DNA of 64,000 bases from Arachnia rubra (GTDB lineage Bacteria; Actinomycetota; Actinomycetes; Propionibacteriales; Propionibacteriaceae), in contig NZ_AP024463.1 of the NCBI RefSeq assembly GCF_019973735.1, forward strand, positions 620,001 through 684,000. Direction: 5' to 3'. The notes beneath the pieces are model-generated. The model did no database searches and was not told where the DNA came from. It was given only the letters and a program-made list of their open reading frames with translations. Positions within the stretch are counted from its first letter, which is position 1; each line of letters begins with the position of its first letter. Below are positions 1 to 8,756 of the stretch, in pieces. A program made the position numbers and the translations under genes.

Positions 1-554
1 ACCCCCTTGACCACCTGGTAGCGGACCTCGGCGGTGCCTGCCGTGATCGCGTCCGCGACCGGATTGCCGGAGGGGGCCTGGGCCAGGAAGTCACGTAGCC
101 CGGTCTCGTAGCGGTCGTCGAGACGCACCAGGTGGTTCAGGTACTGGGATGTCCCCTGCTCGTAGAGCCTGCCGGCGAGGAGAATCATCCTCAGCTCGTC
201 ACCGGGCCCCTGGCCCTCGTAGAAGGTGATGCGAGGTGGGTCGCCAGCGACGGTGGCGCGGTACTGCTGCTCCCAGGGCAGATAGCTGGCCCGGCCGACG
301 ATGACCTGTTCCCGCCGGCTGGCGATGAGGTCGTCCATCACCTGTTGCCCGATCTGATGGCTGGCCTTCCTCATGCCGTAGCTGGACTTGTGGGCCGCGA
401 CCGCTGCCGCGCGCAGGTCGTCGGCCTGCTCCCCGGTCAGGCGGCCGGAGGCCGCGAGCCAGCGGATGACATCCTCGACGTCCTCCGCGGCGGGATCGTC
501 CAGGAGCCTCCCCGCGGAGTCGTTGCCAGTACCCCGGCCCTTCCCTCCAGCCAT
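1..554 (-). CDS. Hypothetical protein, C-terminus cut by window edge
   Basis: The frame is open from an ATG at 554 to the left edge without a stop, so about 184 N-terminal residues are visible and the C-terminus is outside. The protein looks soluble: no signal peptide or membrane segment. A Gly/Asp-rich first 30 residues is followed by a charged helical stretch (about residues 45-85) and a mixed alpha/beta part containing YLPWEQQYRATVAGDPP. I do not recognise the family. Codon use is G+C rich at third positions, as expected of a real gene, and the frames on the other strand are shadows. A strong hairpin at 584-623 separates it from ybdD-cstA upstream on the same strand, so it is probably a separate transcription unit or read-through only. 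Confidence 0.6.
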   Translation of the reverse strand, partial: MAGGKGRGTGNDSAGRLLDDPAAEDVEDVIRWLAASGRLTGEQADDLRAAAVAAHKSSYGMRKASHQIGQQVMDDLIASRREQVIVGRASYLPWEQQYRATVAGDPPRITFYEGQGPGDELRMILLAGRLYEQGTSQYLNHLVRLDDRYETGLRDFLAQAPSGNPVADAITAGTAEVRYQVVKG

Positions 555-583
555 GGCCCCCAGTCTGCCACCTGGACAGAATC

Positions 584-623
584 GCTGGGGGCGTCAAGGA
601 CCCAAGCCCTCGACGCCCCCAGC
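584..623 (-). terminator. Rho-independent-type hairpin after ybdD
   Basis: A perfect 12-bp stem (GCTGGGGGCGTC at 584-595 with its complement at 612-623) and a 16-nt loop lie 9 bp past the ybdD stop. It is G+C rich with no long T tract, as is common in actinobacteria. Confidence 0.7.
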
Positions 624-631
624 GGACCAGG

Positions 632-832
632 TCAGCAGCAGCGGCTCGATATCTGACGGCCCTGGCGGTCGTATTCGGCGCGCCAGAACTCGCGCTCGGT
701 GAGTGGCTCTCCACAGCCGTGGCGCCGGTGGTGGGCCAGGTACTGCTGGTACTTGTTGGCCCCCACGACCCCATTGACGAACCACGTGACGCGGCGCCAG
801 ATGGTCGTGAGCCTCGCCCGGACGGTGTGCAT
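632..832 (-). CDS. ybdD: YbdD/YjiX family (DUF466) small protein
   Basis: A 66-residue basic protein of the YbdD/YjiX family, which is almost always encoded directly after CstA-type transporters and is thought to be an accessory factor for them. The visible family hallmarks are a Trp/Arg-rich start (MHTVRARLTTIWRRVTW), the G-x-x-x-Y-x-x-Y/H-x-x-x-H pattern around residues 24-37, and the C-terminal LTEREFWRAEYDRQ motif. Its ATG overlaps the cstA stop by one base (TGATG), showing translational coupling. The short C-terminus ending in two cysteines is slightly unusual. Start and identity are well supported by context and length (family usually 60-70 residues). Confidence 0.88.
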   Translation of the reverse strand: MHTVRARLTTIWRRVTWFVNGVVGANKYQQYLAHHRRHGCGEPLTEREFWRAEYDRQGRQISSRCC

Positions 833-3093
833 CAGTGGCTGCCACCCCGCAGGTCGGCCTCGGGATGCTCTGTGTAGTAGTCGTTCCACTGCTTGACCAG
901 CTCCTTCTCGGACGCGGTGGCCGACATGCCCGCGGGAGCGTAGATCTCCGACTGCACCGGCGGGTCTTCCGTGTCGGCTCCGCCGCCGGCCAGGACAGCC
1001 CGGATCGCCTGCCACACGCACATGGCGATCACGACCAGGGCGCAGGCCAGGAAGATCACCGACAGCGTCGTCTGCACAGCGGTGTTGCGGACCACAGCCT
1101 CCATCGCCGCGGTCCCCTTCACCCCGCCCAGCTCGGTGAGCCCATCCCTGAGGGCATCCGCGTACCGGTTGTGGTTCGCCCAGTAGCCGACCTTCGGGTC
1201 GGGGCTGAAGATCTTCAGGAACGACCCGGTGATGGTGACCACAGCTGTAAAGGCCAGCGGCACCGCGATGATCAGCAGCGTCCATGTGCGTCCGCGCCGG
1301 GCGAAGATCGTCAGGCACACCGCCAGCGCGATGGCGGCCAGCAGCTGGTTCGCGACCCCGAACAGCGGGAAGAACGTGTTGATGCCGCCGAGTGGGTCGG
1401 TGACGCCGAGCAGCAGGATTGAACCCCAGCCTGCGACCATCAGGCCGGTCGTCAGGTAGCTGCCGGGTTTCCAGTTCGCCTCGCGGAACCTCGGGTGGAG
1501 GTTGCCTAGCGCGTCCGAGAGCATGAACCGGGCCACGCGGGTCCCGGCGTCCACCGAGGTGAGGATGAACAGGGCCTCGAACATGATCGCGAAGTGGTAC
1601 CAGAAGCTCATCATCGCCGGGCCGCCGAACCATTGGTGCATGATGCCGGCCAGGCCCACCGCCAGCGTCGGCGCGCCGCCCGTGCGGGAGACGACGGAGT
1701 GCTCCCCGACCTGCTGGGCCACGCTGGTCAGCTGGTCTGGGGTCAGGTGCACGCCGGTCAGCCCCAGGTTGTTGACGAATGCCACTGCGCCCTCGACCGT
1801 CCCGCCGGTCGCGGCGAGGGAGGAGTTCATCGCGTAGTAGATGCCCTGGTCCACCGACAGCGCTGCGACGAGCGCCATGATCGCGACGAACGACTCCATC
1901 AGCATGCCGCCGTAGCCGATGAACCTGGTCTGGCGTTCCTTCTCGATCAGTTTGGGCGTGGTCCCGGACGAGATCATCGCATGAAAACCCGAGAGGGCAC
2001 CGCAGGCGATGGTCACGAACAGGAACGGGAAGAGTGAGCCGCTGAACACCGGGCCGTCGGGACGGGACGCCCAGACGGTGACGGCTGGGACGTGGATGTC
2101 AGGACGCACCACGACGATGGCGATGGCCAGCATCGCGATGGTCCCGACCTTCATGAAGGTCGACAGGTAGTCGCGCGGCGCGAGCAGGAGCCACACCGGC
2201 AGCACCGCGGCGATGAAACCGTAGATGATGATGGCCCAGGCGAGCGTCAGGCGGTCCAGGTGGAACAGGGCCTGGCCCCAGTCGGTGTTCGCCACCCAGC
2301 CACCGCCGATGATCGCGGCCAGCAGCAGCACGACGCCGATCAGAGACACCTCAGCGACCTTGCCCGGCCGGATGTACCGCAGGTAGACGCCCATGAATAA
2401 CGCGATCGGGATGGTCATGCCGACGCTGAACACGCCCCAGGTGCTCTCGCCGAGCGAGTTGACCACCACGAGCGCCAGGATCGCGATGATGATGAGCATG
2501 ATCACCATGGTCGCGATCAGGGCGGCGGCCCCGCCGAAGCGGCCGAGCTCGTCCTTGGCCATCTGCCCGAGCGAGCGGCCGCCGCGGCGCATGGAGCAGA
2601 ACAGCACCACATAGTCCTGGACCGCCCCGGCGAAGACCACCCCGACGATGATCCAGATCGTCCCGGGCAGATAGCCCATCTGCGCGGACAGCACCGGGCC
2701 GACCAGCGGGCCGGCCCCGGCGATCGCCGCGAAATGGTGCCCGTAGAGGATCCGCCGGTCGGTCGGGACGAAGTCGTGCCCGTCATGGTGGTATTCGCCT
2801 GGGGTGGCGCGGCGGTCGTCGGGTTTGGTGAGCCATTTCTCAATGACCTGGGCATAGAACCGGTTGGCGATGAAATAGGAACACACCGCAGCGAATACAA
2901 ACCAGATTCCGTTGATCGTCTCGCCCCTGATCAGGGCGATCATCACCCACGATGCGCCTCCGAGGAGGGCTATCGCGGTCCAGATCGCGATTTTCACCGG
3001 AGTGAGGCGCTGCTCACGCTCCACGGTCTCCTCGGGCAGTGCGACGGGAGGAGTCTTGTCCGGCTGATCAGTCAGCACTGGTGAAGTTGTCAC
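832..3093 (-). CDS. cstA: CstA family transporter (carbon starvation protein A / pyruvate-peptide permease)
   Basis: A 753-residue integral membrane protein of the CstA (TC 2.A.114) family; characterised members take up pyruvate (CstA, BtsT) or peptides. A hydrophilic N-terminus of about 30 residues is followed by some 16-18 hydrophobic segments. Typical CstA motifs are visible: the FVPTDRRILYGHHFAAIAGAGPL-type segment (about residues 110-132), GPVLSAQMGYLPGTIWI, and HAMISSGTTPKL. The C-terminus is hydrophilic. The chosen start is a GTG at 3093, preceded by a GAAGGAA ribosome-binding site about 8 bases upstream. Paired with ybdD. A tandem repeat in the upstream region (3113-3143) may be an operator. 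Substrate is not decidable from sequence; pyruvate is the most likely by family. Confidence 0.93.
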   Translation of the reverse strand: MTTSPVLTDQPDKTPPVALPEETVEREQRLTPVKIAIWTAIALLGGASWVMIALIRGETINGIWFVFAAVCSYFIANRFYAQVIEKWLTKPDDRRATPGEYHHDGHDFVPTDRRILYGHHFAAIAGAGPLVGPVLSAQMGYLPGTIWIIVGVVFAGAVQDYVVLFCSMRRGGRSLGQMAKDELGRFGGAAALIATMVIMLIIIAILALVVVNSLGESTWGVFSVGMTIPIALFMGVYLRYIRPGKVAEVSLIGVVLLLAAIIGGGWVANTDWGQALFHLDRLTLAWAIIIYGFIAAVLPVWLLLAPRDYLSTFMKVGTIAMLAIAIVVVRPDIHVPAVTVWASRPDGPVFSGSLFPFLFVTIACGALSGFHAMISSGTTPKLIEKERQTRFIGYGGMLMESFVAIMALVAALSVDQGIYYAMNSSLAATGGTVEGAVAFVNNLGLTGVHLTPDQLTSVAQQVGEHSVVSRTGGAPTLAVGLAGIMHQWFGGPAMMSFWYHFAIMFEALFILTSVDAGTRVARFMLSDALGNLHPRFREANWKPGSYLTTGLMVAGWGSILLLGVTDPLGGINTFFPLFGVANQLLAAIALAVCLTIFARRGRTWTLLIIAVPLAFTAVVTITGSFLKIFSPDPKVGYWANHNRYADALRDGLTELGGVKGTAAMEAVVRNTAVQTTLSVIFLACALVVIAMCVWQAIRAVLAGGGADTEDPPVQSEIYAPAGMSATASEKELVKQWNDYYTEHPEADLRGGSH

Positions 3094-3112
3094 TGCCGTA
3101 TTCCTTCACAAT

Positions 3113-3143
3113 CGTCTTTGATGTCGACCGTCTTTGATGTTGA
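3113..3143 (-). promoter_or_regulatory. Tandem 15-bp repeat upstream of cstA
   Basis: Two copies of CGTCTTTGATGT(C/T)GA, at 3113-3127 and 3129-3143, match at 14 of 15 positions and are separated by one base. They lie 20-50 bp before the cstA start, where a regulator that couples uptake to nutrient state could bind. Function is inferred from position only. Confidence 0.4.
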
Positions 3144-3243
3144 TTCCCAGATCCCGCCCCTATCAGCGAGATCCCGGAAAGCAGGTTTTCCGCCAGGAAC
3201 CTGAGTTTTATGACCGTAGCACTTGGAGACCGGCCGAAACAGG

Positions 3244-3681
3244 TCATTCCCAGTGATCTGTGTCTATCAGAATGGTCACAGGGCCGTCATTGACGGATGT
3301 GACCTGCATGTCTGCTCCGAAACGGCCGCGCCCGACGGTCGCTCCCAGGCGTTCCAGCTCGGTGGCCAGCGCCTCCACGAGAGGCTCGGAGACCACGCCC
3401 GGGGCGGCTTTCGACCAGCCGGGCCGGCGGCCCTTGCGGGTGCTGGCGAACAACGTGAACTGGCTGACCACCAGGATCGGGGCATCGACATCGCTGGCGG
3501 AGACCTCGTCGCGTAGGATCCGCAGGCCCCAGATCTTCGCGGCCAGGGACGTGGCCGCGGCAGCGTCGTCGTCGTGGCCGACGCCGACCAGCACCAGCAG
3601 TCCGGGGCGGGGGAGTTCACCCACCACCTCGCCGCCGACTGAGACGCTCGCGGACAGGACCCGGGTGATGACAGCACGCAT
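3244..3681 (-). CDS. dtd: D-aminoacyl-tRNA deacylase
   Basis: A 145-residue DTD protein that hydrolyses D-aminoacyl-tRNA (and glycyl-tRNA mischarged on tRNA-Ala), keeping D-amino acids out of translation. Both catalytic signatures are present: SQFTLFAS (about residues 76-83) and NDGPVTILI (about residues 130-138), and the start [15 protein letters not shown] is canonical. Full length for the family. It is monocistronic, transcribed divergently from the small membrane ORF and nitrobindin-like gene that begin at 3768. Confidence 0.95.
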   Translation of the reverse strand: MRAVITRVLSASVSVGGEVVGELPRPGLLVLVGVGHDDDAAAATSLAAKIWGLRILRDEVSASDVDAPILVVSQFTLFASTRKGRRPGWSKAAPGVVSEPLVEALATELERLGATVGRGRFGADMQVTSVNDGPVTILIDTDHWE

Positions 3682-3767
3682 GGATGTTGTCTACCACGCT
3701 TGCTTGGTGTTTGGCCCACGCGCTGGTTCCCGACCTGGCGAGGTGGTGCCGGGTAGGGTTGCGGTCT

Positions 3768-3869
3768 GTGGGAACAATCGCTGCGTGGGTGCTGGTGGTG
3801 GCTGCGGCCGGGATCGCGGTCGCCTCGCTGGCGCTCGCCGCCGTCAAGGCGCTGCGGAGAAAGGACTGA
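3768..3869 (+). CDS. Small single-pass membrane protein
   Basis: A 33-residue frame starting at GTG 3768 consists of a short N-terminus, one hydrophobic Ala/Val/Leu-rich segment (about residues 3-26) and a basic tail (KALRRKD). It ends two bases before the ATG of the nitrobindin-like gene and so is probably the first gene of that operon. The frame can be extended upstream to 3684, but the extension runs into the dtd start region and looks less natural. No family is recognised; the coding call rests on the close spacing and transmembrane pattern. Confidence 0.45.
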   Translation: MGTIAAWVLVVAAAGIAVASLALAAVKALRRKD

Positions 3870-3871
3870 GG

Positions 3872-4387
3872 ATGGAAGGCTTCCAGAACATCGACATCGA
3901 GGTGCCGGAGGGCCTGAGCCCGGAACTCATCGCCCTGGGCTGGCTGGTCGGCGTGTGGGAGGGGACCGGAAACGGCACCGACCATGAGGGAAACGACTTC
4001 ACCTACGAACAGCGGATCGAGTTCACCCACAACGGCGGCGACTACCTGTTCTACGTCTCCCAGGTCTTCGGCATGGGGGAGGACGGCAAGTTCGACCAGC
4101 CGCTCGGCATGGAGACCGGCTTCTGGCGGCCGAAGCCCGACGCTTCCCTGGAGGTGACGCTCACGAGCTCCGACGGCTGGACCGAGGTGCTGGTCGGCAA
4201 GATCCAAGTCACTCGTATTGACCTGCTGACCGACGCCGTCGTGCGCACCGAGAGCGCCGCCGTCAGCCACACGTCGGGACAGCGCCTGTATGGCAAGGTC
4301 GAGGGCGACCTGATGTATGCCCTTGACCGCTCCACCGCCGACCACGAGCTGCGACCCCACATGTGGGCTCGCCTGGCGAAGCAGTGA
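3872..4387 (+). CDS. Nitrobindin / FABP-like heme-binding beta-barrel protein
   Basis: A 171-residue protein of the nitrobindin (THAP4 C-terminal, FABP-like) family: ten-stranded beta-barrels that bind ferric heme and react with nitric oxide or peroxynitrite. The signature LVGVWEGTGNG (about residues 28-38, family pattern GxWxGxG) is present, and the C-terminal LRPHMWARL carries the His expected to ligate heme iron. Full length for actinobacterial members. The ATG at 3872 has AAGGA just upstream and sits two bases after the preceding small ORF. The stop overlaps the ygfZ start (GTGA), a very common actinobacterial pairing. Heme binding is inferred from the family. Confidence 0.88.
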   Translation: MEGFQNIDIEVPEGLSPELIALGWLVGVWEGTGNGTDHEGNDFTYEQRIEFTHNGGDYLFYVSQVFGMGEDGKFDQPLGMETGFWRPKPDASLEVTLTSSDGWTEVLVGKIQVTRIDLLTDAVVRTESAAVSHTSGQRLYGKVEGDLMYALDRSTADHELRPHMWARLAKQ

Positions 4388-5319
4388 CCAGAGTTCTCGT
4401 CGAGGACGGGGTGGACGCCGGCCTCGTGTGGCATCACGGCAACCCCGTCGCCGAGGCGCGGGCCATCGAGGCTGGGTCCGCGGTGGTCGACCTGCTGAAC
4501 CGGGAGGTCGTCGAGATCTCCGGTCCCGACCGGCTGGGCTGGATGCACTCGCTGACCTCGCAGCACCTTGAGTCGCTGGAGCCAGGGGAGTCTTTCGAGG
4601 CGCTGGTGCTCTCGCCGAACGGGCACATCGAGCATGTGCTGGCTGGCCTGGATGACGGCGAGCGCATGCTCGCCTGGACCGAACCCGGCCGGGGAGCGGC
4701 CCTGGTGGACTTCCTGGAGCGGATGAGGTTCATGATGCGGGTGGAGGTCGGGCTCCGCGACGACCTGCGCCTGGCGTGGGCCGGCGACGGGGTGACGATC
4801 CCCGCCGGCTGGGCTGCCCGGCCCGCGCTCGGGGGACGCGAGGTGTTCCGGCCCGCTGACGCCCCCCTGCCTGAGGGTGTGCCAGCTGGGGTGTGGGCTT
4901 TCGACGCGCACCGCATCGCCTCTGGGACGCCGAGGATCTTCGCCGACACCGATGCCCGCACCATCCCGAATGAGATCGGGCTGTTCGGGACCCACCTCGA
5001 CAAGGGCTGCTATCGCGGTCAGGAGACCGTGGCCCGCGTTCACAACCTGGGCCGCCCGCCCCGTCGGCTGACGCTGCTGCACCTCGACGGCTCCGCTGAG
5101 GCGTTGCCCGCTCCCGGGGCCGCCTTGGAGCTGAACGGTAGGCAGGTGGGTTTCGCCGGATCGTCGGCCCGCCACCACGAGCTGGGGCCAATTGCCCTCG
5201 GCCTCGTCAAACGGGCCATCCCCGTCGATGCGACCCTCACCGCCGACGGGATCGCGGCTGCGCAGGAGACCCTGGTGGACCCGGAGGTCGGCCTGCACTT
5301 CCGGGCCAGGCTGCGCTGA
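4384..5319 (+). CDS. ygfZ: YgfZ/GcvT-domain folate-binding protein
   Basis: A 311-residue folate-binding protein of the YgfZ (IbaG/COG0354) family, which supports maintenance or repair of iron-sulfur enzymes using tetrahydrofolate. The diagnostic motif KGCYRGQETVARVHNLG (about residues 205-221, consensus K-G-C-Y-x-G-Q-E) is present, as is the N-terminal GcvT-like region (GPDRLGWMHSLTSQHLE). I place the start at GTG 4384, which overlaps the upstream stop by 4 bp (GTGA). An in-frame GTG at 4363 exists but would overlap more. Operon with the nitrobindin-like gene; a bidirectional hairpin follows at 5341. Confidence 0.9.
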   Translation: MTRVLVEDGVDAGLVWHHGNPVAEARAIEAGSAVVDLLNREVVEISGPDRLGWMHSLTSQHLESLEPGESFEALVLSPNGHIEHVLAGLDDGERMLAWTEPGRGAALVDFLERMRFMMRVEVGLRDDLRLAWAGDGVTIPAGWAARPALGGREVFRPADAPLPEGVPAGVWAFDAHRIASGTPRIFADTDARTIPNEIGLFGTHLDKGCYRGQETVARVHNLGRPPRRLTLLHLDGSAEALPAPGAALELNGRQVGFAGSSARHHELGPIALGLVKRAIPVDATLTADGIAAAQETLVDPEVGLHFRARLR

Positions 5320-5340
5320 TTCTCACGATTGTCATAGACA

Positions 5341-5377
5341 ACCAGGCGGCGTTCCTTGGATGGGGACGCCGCCTGGT
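5341..5377. terminator. Bidirectional terminator between ygfZ and tpx
   Basis: ACCAGGCGGCGTTCC (5341-5355) pairs with GGACGCCGCCTGGT (5364-5377) around an 8-nt loop, placed between two convergent genes. Confidence 0.8.
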
Positions 5378-5398
5378 GGGTTGTTGAACCGGGTCTGG

Positions 5399-5893
5399 TC
5401 AGAGGGCCGCGATGGCGGCCTCGTAGTCGGGTTCCTGCTTGATCTCGGGAACCAGCTGGCTGTGGATCACGTTGCCCTGCTCGTCGAGGACGACGACGGC
5501 GCGGGCCAGGAGACCCTCAAGCGGGCCGGTGACCATCGTGACCCCGTAGTCCTCGCCGAAGGTGGTGCGGAAGTCGGAAGCGGTGGTCACGTTGTCGATT
5601 CCCTCGGCCCCGCAGAAGCGTGCCTGCGCGAACGGCAGGTCGCGGGAGACGCACAGCACCTTGGTGTTGGCCAGTCCGGCGGCGCGCTCGTTGAAGGTGC
5701 GCACGCTCATGGCGCACACGCCTGTGTCGACGGAGGGGAAGATGTTGAGGATCAGCCTGGAGCCGGCGAAGTCGGCGAGCGAGACGGGAGACAGGTCATT
5801 GCCCACCAGCTTGAAGCCCGGTGCCTTGGAGCCGGCCGCGGGCAGTGAGCCGTGGGTGCGGACGGGGGTTCCGTCCAGGGTGATATCAGTCAT
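5399..5893 (-). CDS. tpx: Thiol peroxidase (atypical 2-Cys peroxiredoxin)
   Basis: A 164-residue Tpx, a thioredoxin-dependent peroxidase that reduces H2O2 and alkyl hydroperoxides. The peroxidatic cysteine is Cys60 in [12 protein letters not shown] and the resolving cysteine is Cys94 in ARFCGAEG, almost the same positions as in E. coli Tpx. The FPSVDTGVC and [19 protein letters not shown] blocks are typical. I choose ATG 5893 (MTDITLDG...), which matches the family start; an in-frame ATG 18 bases upstream adds six residues without family support. Neither start has a clear Shine-Dalgarno. Monocistronic, convergent with ygfZ. Confidence 0.94.
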   Translation of the reverse strand: MTDITLDGTPVRTHGSLPAAGSKAPGFKLVGNDLSPVSLADFAGSRLILNIFPSVDTGVCAMSVRTFNERAAGLANTKVLCVSRDLPFAQARFCGAEGIDNVTTASDFRTTFGEDYGVTMVTGPLEGLLARAVVVLDEQGNVIHSQLVPEIKQEPDYEAAIAAL

Positions 5894-5988
5894 GGGTAAA
5901 TCATCGCCCATTGTGGGTGGCGATGAAAGAAACCGGACGGCGTGGCCGGCATCTACCAGCGCATGTGACGACGTGACAAGCTTGGGGT

Positions 5989-6924
5989 ATGAACCAGAAC
6001 CTGCGTGAATTCATCGACATGGTGCGCGACCAGGGGTACACCGTCGGCGATGTTCACGGCGAGGACCAATATCTCATCGACCCGATGGGTGATGCCGTTG
6101 AGACATGGCGCGACAAATACCCTTATGACGCTCTTCTCAGCCGCAATGAATATGAGTCGGAGAAGCGGCAGCTGCAGATCGAGTTATTGAAGTTCCAGTA
6201 TTCGGCGCAGGACAACGGCACCAAGCACATCATCGTGTTCGAGGGCCGTGACGCAGCGGGCAAGGGAGGTGCCATCAAACGCTTCACCGAGCATCTCAAC
6301 CCGCGCGGGGCGCGGGTCGTGGCGCTGACCAAACCGACGGAGAAGGAACGCGGGCAGTGGTATTTCCAGCGCTATATCGAGCATCTCCCGACGGCGGGGG
6401 AGATCGTGCTGTTCGACCGCTCCTGGTACAACCGCGCTGGAGTGGAGCGGGTGATGGGGTTCTGCACCGATGAGGAGTACCGCACCTTCATGAGGCAGGC
6501 GCCGGTGTTCGAGCAGATGCTCATCGAGTCCGGGATCACGGTGACGAAACTGTGGTTCTCCGTCACCCAGCGGGAACAGCGCACCCGGTTCGCGATCCGG
6601 CAGCTCGACCCTGTGCGACGCTGGAAGCTCTCGCCCATGGACCTGGAGTCCCTCGACCGCTGGGAGGACTACACCCAGGCCAAGAGCGCCATGCTGAAGC
6701 AGACCGACACCGAGATCGCGCCGTGGTACCGCATCAAGTCCAACGACAAGAAACGCGCACGCCTGAACGCGATGCGCCTGTTCCTGGACCTCCACGAGTA
6801 CGACGGCAAGGACCCCTCGGTCATCAAACCCACCGACCCGCTCATCGTGCAGCGGGGCCGCAAGAGGTGGGCGAAGAAGAACGCCGACGGCGAGATCGTC
6901 CAGTCCGACGAGAACGAGGACTGA
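5989..6924 (+). CDS. ppk2: Polyphosphate kinase 2 family protein
   Basis: A 311-residue single-domain PPK2 (class I type), which transfers phosphate between polyphosphate and nucleotides, usually driving (d)NDP to (d)NTP. Walker A is [11 protein letters not shown] (about residues 85-94), the following Walker B-like motif is [13 protein letters not shown] (about residues 142-154), and [21 protein letters not shown] is the lid region. Length and architecture are canonical. The C-terminal 20 residues are acidic/charged. It starts at ATG 5989 with only a weak GGGG upstream. Polyphosphate accumulation is well known in Propionibacteriaceae. Confidence 0.93.
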   Translation: MNQNLREFIDMVRDQGYTVGDVHGEDQYLIDPMGDAVETWRDKYPYDALLSRNEYESEKRQLQIELLKFQYSAQDNGTKHIIVFEGRDAAGKGGAIKRFTEHLNPRGARVVALTKPTEKERGQWYFQRYIEHLPTAGEIVLFDRSWYNRAGVERVMGFCTDEEYRTFMRQAPVFEQMLIESGITVTKLWFSVTQREQRTRFAIRQLDPVRRWKLSPMDLESLDRWEDYTQAKSAMLKQTDTEIAPWYRIKSNDKKRARLNAMRLFLDLHEYDGKDPSVIKPTDPLIVQRGRKRWAKKNADGEIVQSDENED

Positions 6925-6947
6925 CGGGCCGGCCATCCCACGACGTT

Positions 6948-7003
6948 GAAAAATTCCGCATCGGATGTAGGAATTTTCCTACATTCGATGTAGAAAAATT
7001 CCG
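6948..7003. repeat. A+T-rich three-box palindromic element
   Basis: GAAAAATTCCG occurs as a direct repeat at 6948-6958 and 6993-7003. Between them is the inverted palindrome ATGTAGGAATTTTCCTACAT (6965-6984), whose core is close to the reverse complement of the same box. This forms a three-box array in otherwise G+C-rich DNA and lies downstream of ppk2, not in front of a recognised gene. Function unknown; it could be an operator left from a lost gene, or a transposable remnant. Confidence 0.55.
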
Positions 7004-7118
7004 ATCAGGGGGGTGTTGAGCCATGGCTGCCTAGCATCCAGGGCAATCGAGCAGGCGTTCGGGTCCCGGGCGCCGCGTCCGAGGCTGGAAAACACCGGCG
7101 GACTAACGCCACGTGACG

Positions 7119-7751
7119 CTAGGGCAGCGCGACCACCGAGTCGACCAGCGTGGACAGGGGGCGCAGGCCGTGGTCGTTGATGCGCTGGGAGTTGGCCGAC
7201 GGGGTGATGCCCTCCAGCTTCGCGGCTGCGGCGTTGTCCAGGCCGGCCCTCAGATGCACCCAGCTCCGGCGGCTCCCCGGGCTGAGCCCTGCCAGCTGGG
7301 CATCAATGACCCGGAGTGTGGGATCGGCCAGGGGATTCGCCCCGGCCCGGGCATCGACCAGCGCGGTGCGGGAGGTGCGATTCCCCGGCTGCCGGGACAG
7401 CGACTCCGCGCGTTCGATGGCCTCCCGGGCCCCCCACCATGCCGAGCCGTCCTGGATGCCGCGCTTCGGGTCGATGACCTGGACCTCCCCGCCGCCCAGG
7501 CCGCAGCGCACCTCCGCGACCCCCAGCAGCTCGTCGCGTAGCCTCAGCATCGCTGCGATCGCCTGCCCAAGGGTGGCGTAGATCCCCTGGATCTCATCGC
7601 CCACCGTCACCCGCAGCGGGTCCAGGGGCGGATGGTTCTCGTTGCAGACCTCGATGGCCTTCAGCAGGGCCTCGTGAACGCGTGCGCGCTCAGAGACACG
7701 GGACCGCACCACGTCACCCAGTAACGCCACGCATTCAGCAATGTTCTTCAT
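7119..7751 (-). CDS. SatD family protein
   Basis: A 210-residue protein with the pattern of the SatD family (named after the S. mutans acid-tolerance locus; biochemical role unknown). The N-terminus ALLGDVVRSRVSERARVHEAL and the block VTVGDEIQGIYATLGQA (about residues 48-64) are the family signature (GD...SR and GDE-x-Q-G). A C-terminal helix-turn-helix-like stretch (GITPSANSQRINDHGL) recalls sigma/HTH domains. It starts at ATG 7751 with AAGG upstream, 23 bp after the LysR stop, so the two are probably co-transcribed. No membrane segment. Confidence 0.72.
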   Translation of the reverse strand: MKNIAECVALLGDVVRSRVSERARVHEALLKAIEVCNENHPPLDPLRVTVGDEIQGIYATLGQAIAAMLRLRDELLGVAEVRCGLGGGEVQVIDPKRGIQDGSAWWGAREAIERAESLSRQPGNRTSRTALVDARAGANPLADPTLRVIDAQLAGLSPGSRRSWVHLRAGLDNAAAAKLEGITPSANSQRINDHGLRPLSTLVDSVVALP

Positions 7752-7774
7752 ACAGATTACCTTAAGTTATTCTC

Positions 7775-8680
7775 TTAATCTGTGGCCGCTGGGGTGCGTG
7801 GCAGTCGCCGCGATGTGGCCAATTGCAGGATGTGGTCGCGGAACAGTTCCGCTGATGGCAACAAACGACGGCCTGCCGCCCAGCTGAGACCGATCTCACG
7901 GAAGGCGTCATCCTCTGCCAGTACCTGCAAACTTACCCCCGCAACACTACGCCCTGGCCCCAAAGCCACCCCGAGCCCGGCCGCGACGTAGCCATAGAGC
8001 GTCGGCAGGTCATCGGCGACGAGCGCCACCTCGGCCTCGACGCCGCGGCGGGCCAGCAGGCCATCTGTCACGGTGCGCAGCTGCGACGTCGGGCGCATCG
8101 CTATCAGGCGTTCCCCGCCCAGCTGGGCTATGGGGATGGGGCCGGGGGCGGCGGCGAGTGGATGCCCGTCGGCCAGCAGCAGGCGGATCGGCTCGCGCAT
8201 CAGGCCCCGCCAGTGATGCGCACGGCTGGGCGGCCTGAGCGTCGTCAGCTCCAGGTCAACTTCGGAGCCCGTCCCCGTGGCCGGGATCGTCTCGTCCTGC
8301 CTGGCGCTCAGGTCCAGCTGCACGTCTGGATGCTTCTTCAGGAATCCCGCAGCGAGCTCCGGCATGAGCCAGGAGCCCAGCGACGACGGGAAGGCGACGG
8401 TCACCATGCCGGACTCCGGATCCATCAGCTGTGCCACCGCTGCCAGGCCATCGTCGAGCTGGTGGAGCATGGCATCGACGTGATGTTTGAACGTTGCCCC
8501 GGCGTGCGTGAGGCGCAGGGTGCGTCCCTCGCGGCGCAGGAGAGGGGCCCCAACCTCGTCGGAGAGCCTCGTCAGGGCCCGGGAGACTCCAGGCTGCGAG
8601 GTCCATTCCAGCTCGCTGACCTCGGTGACGGTCGCGCCGTCGGCCACGAGCTGGAACCAGCGAAGGACGTTCGTATCCAT
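7775..8680 (-). CDS. LysR family transcriptional regulator
   Basis: A 301-residue LysR-type regulator. The N-terminal winged helix (residues about 1-60) carries WTSQPGVSRALTRLSDEVGAPLLRREGRTLRLTHAG, the classical recognition helix and wing; a coinducer-binding domain follows. Instead of the usual single conserved start it begins MDTNVLRWFQLVADGATVTEVSE. It is divergent from a 60-residue ORF at 8757 and sits upstream of satD, so either could be a target. The effector cannot be predicted. Confidence 0.9.
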   Translation of the reverse strand: MDTNVLRWFQLVADGATVTEVSELEWTSQPGVSRALTRLSDEVGAPLLRREGRTLRLTHAGATFKHHVDAMLHQLDDGLAAVAQLMDPESGMVTVAFPSSLGSWLMPELAAGFLKKHPDVQLDLSARQDETIPATGTGSEVDLELTTLRPPSRAHHWRGLMREPIRLLLADGHPLAAAPGPIPIAQLGGERLIAMRPTSQLRTVTDGLLARRGVEAEVALVADDLPTLYGYVAAGLGVALGPGRSVAGVSLQVLAEDDAFREIGLSWAAGRRLLPSAELFRDHILQLATSRRLPRTPAATD

Positions 8681-8756
8681 ATTTATAACCTACATGCATG
8701 GATTATCTTACAAACAGGTATTGGACGCATGGAATCTCTGGGCGCAGCATGGAGGC

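Noticed and set aside
4051..5298. 415-codon - strand frame
   Set aside because: Antisense to the nitrobindin-like and ygfZ genes, which overlap in a well-known operon pattern.
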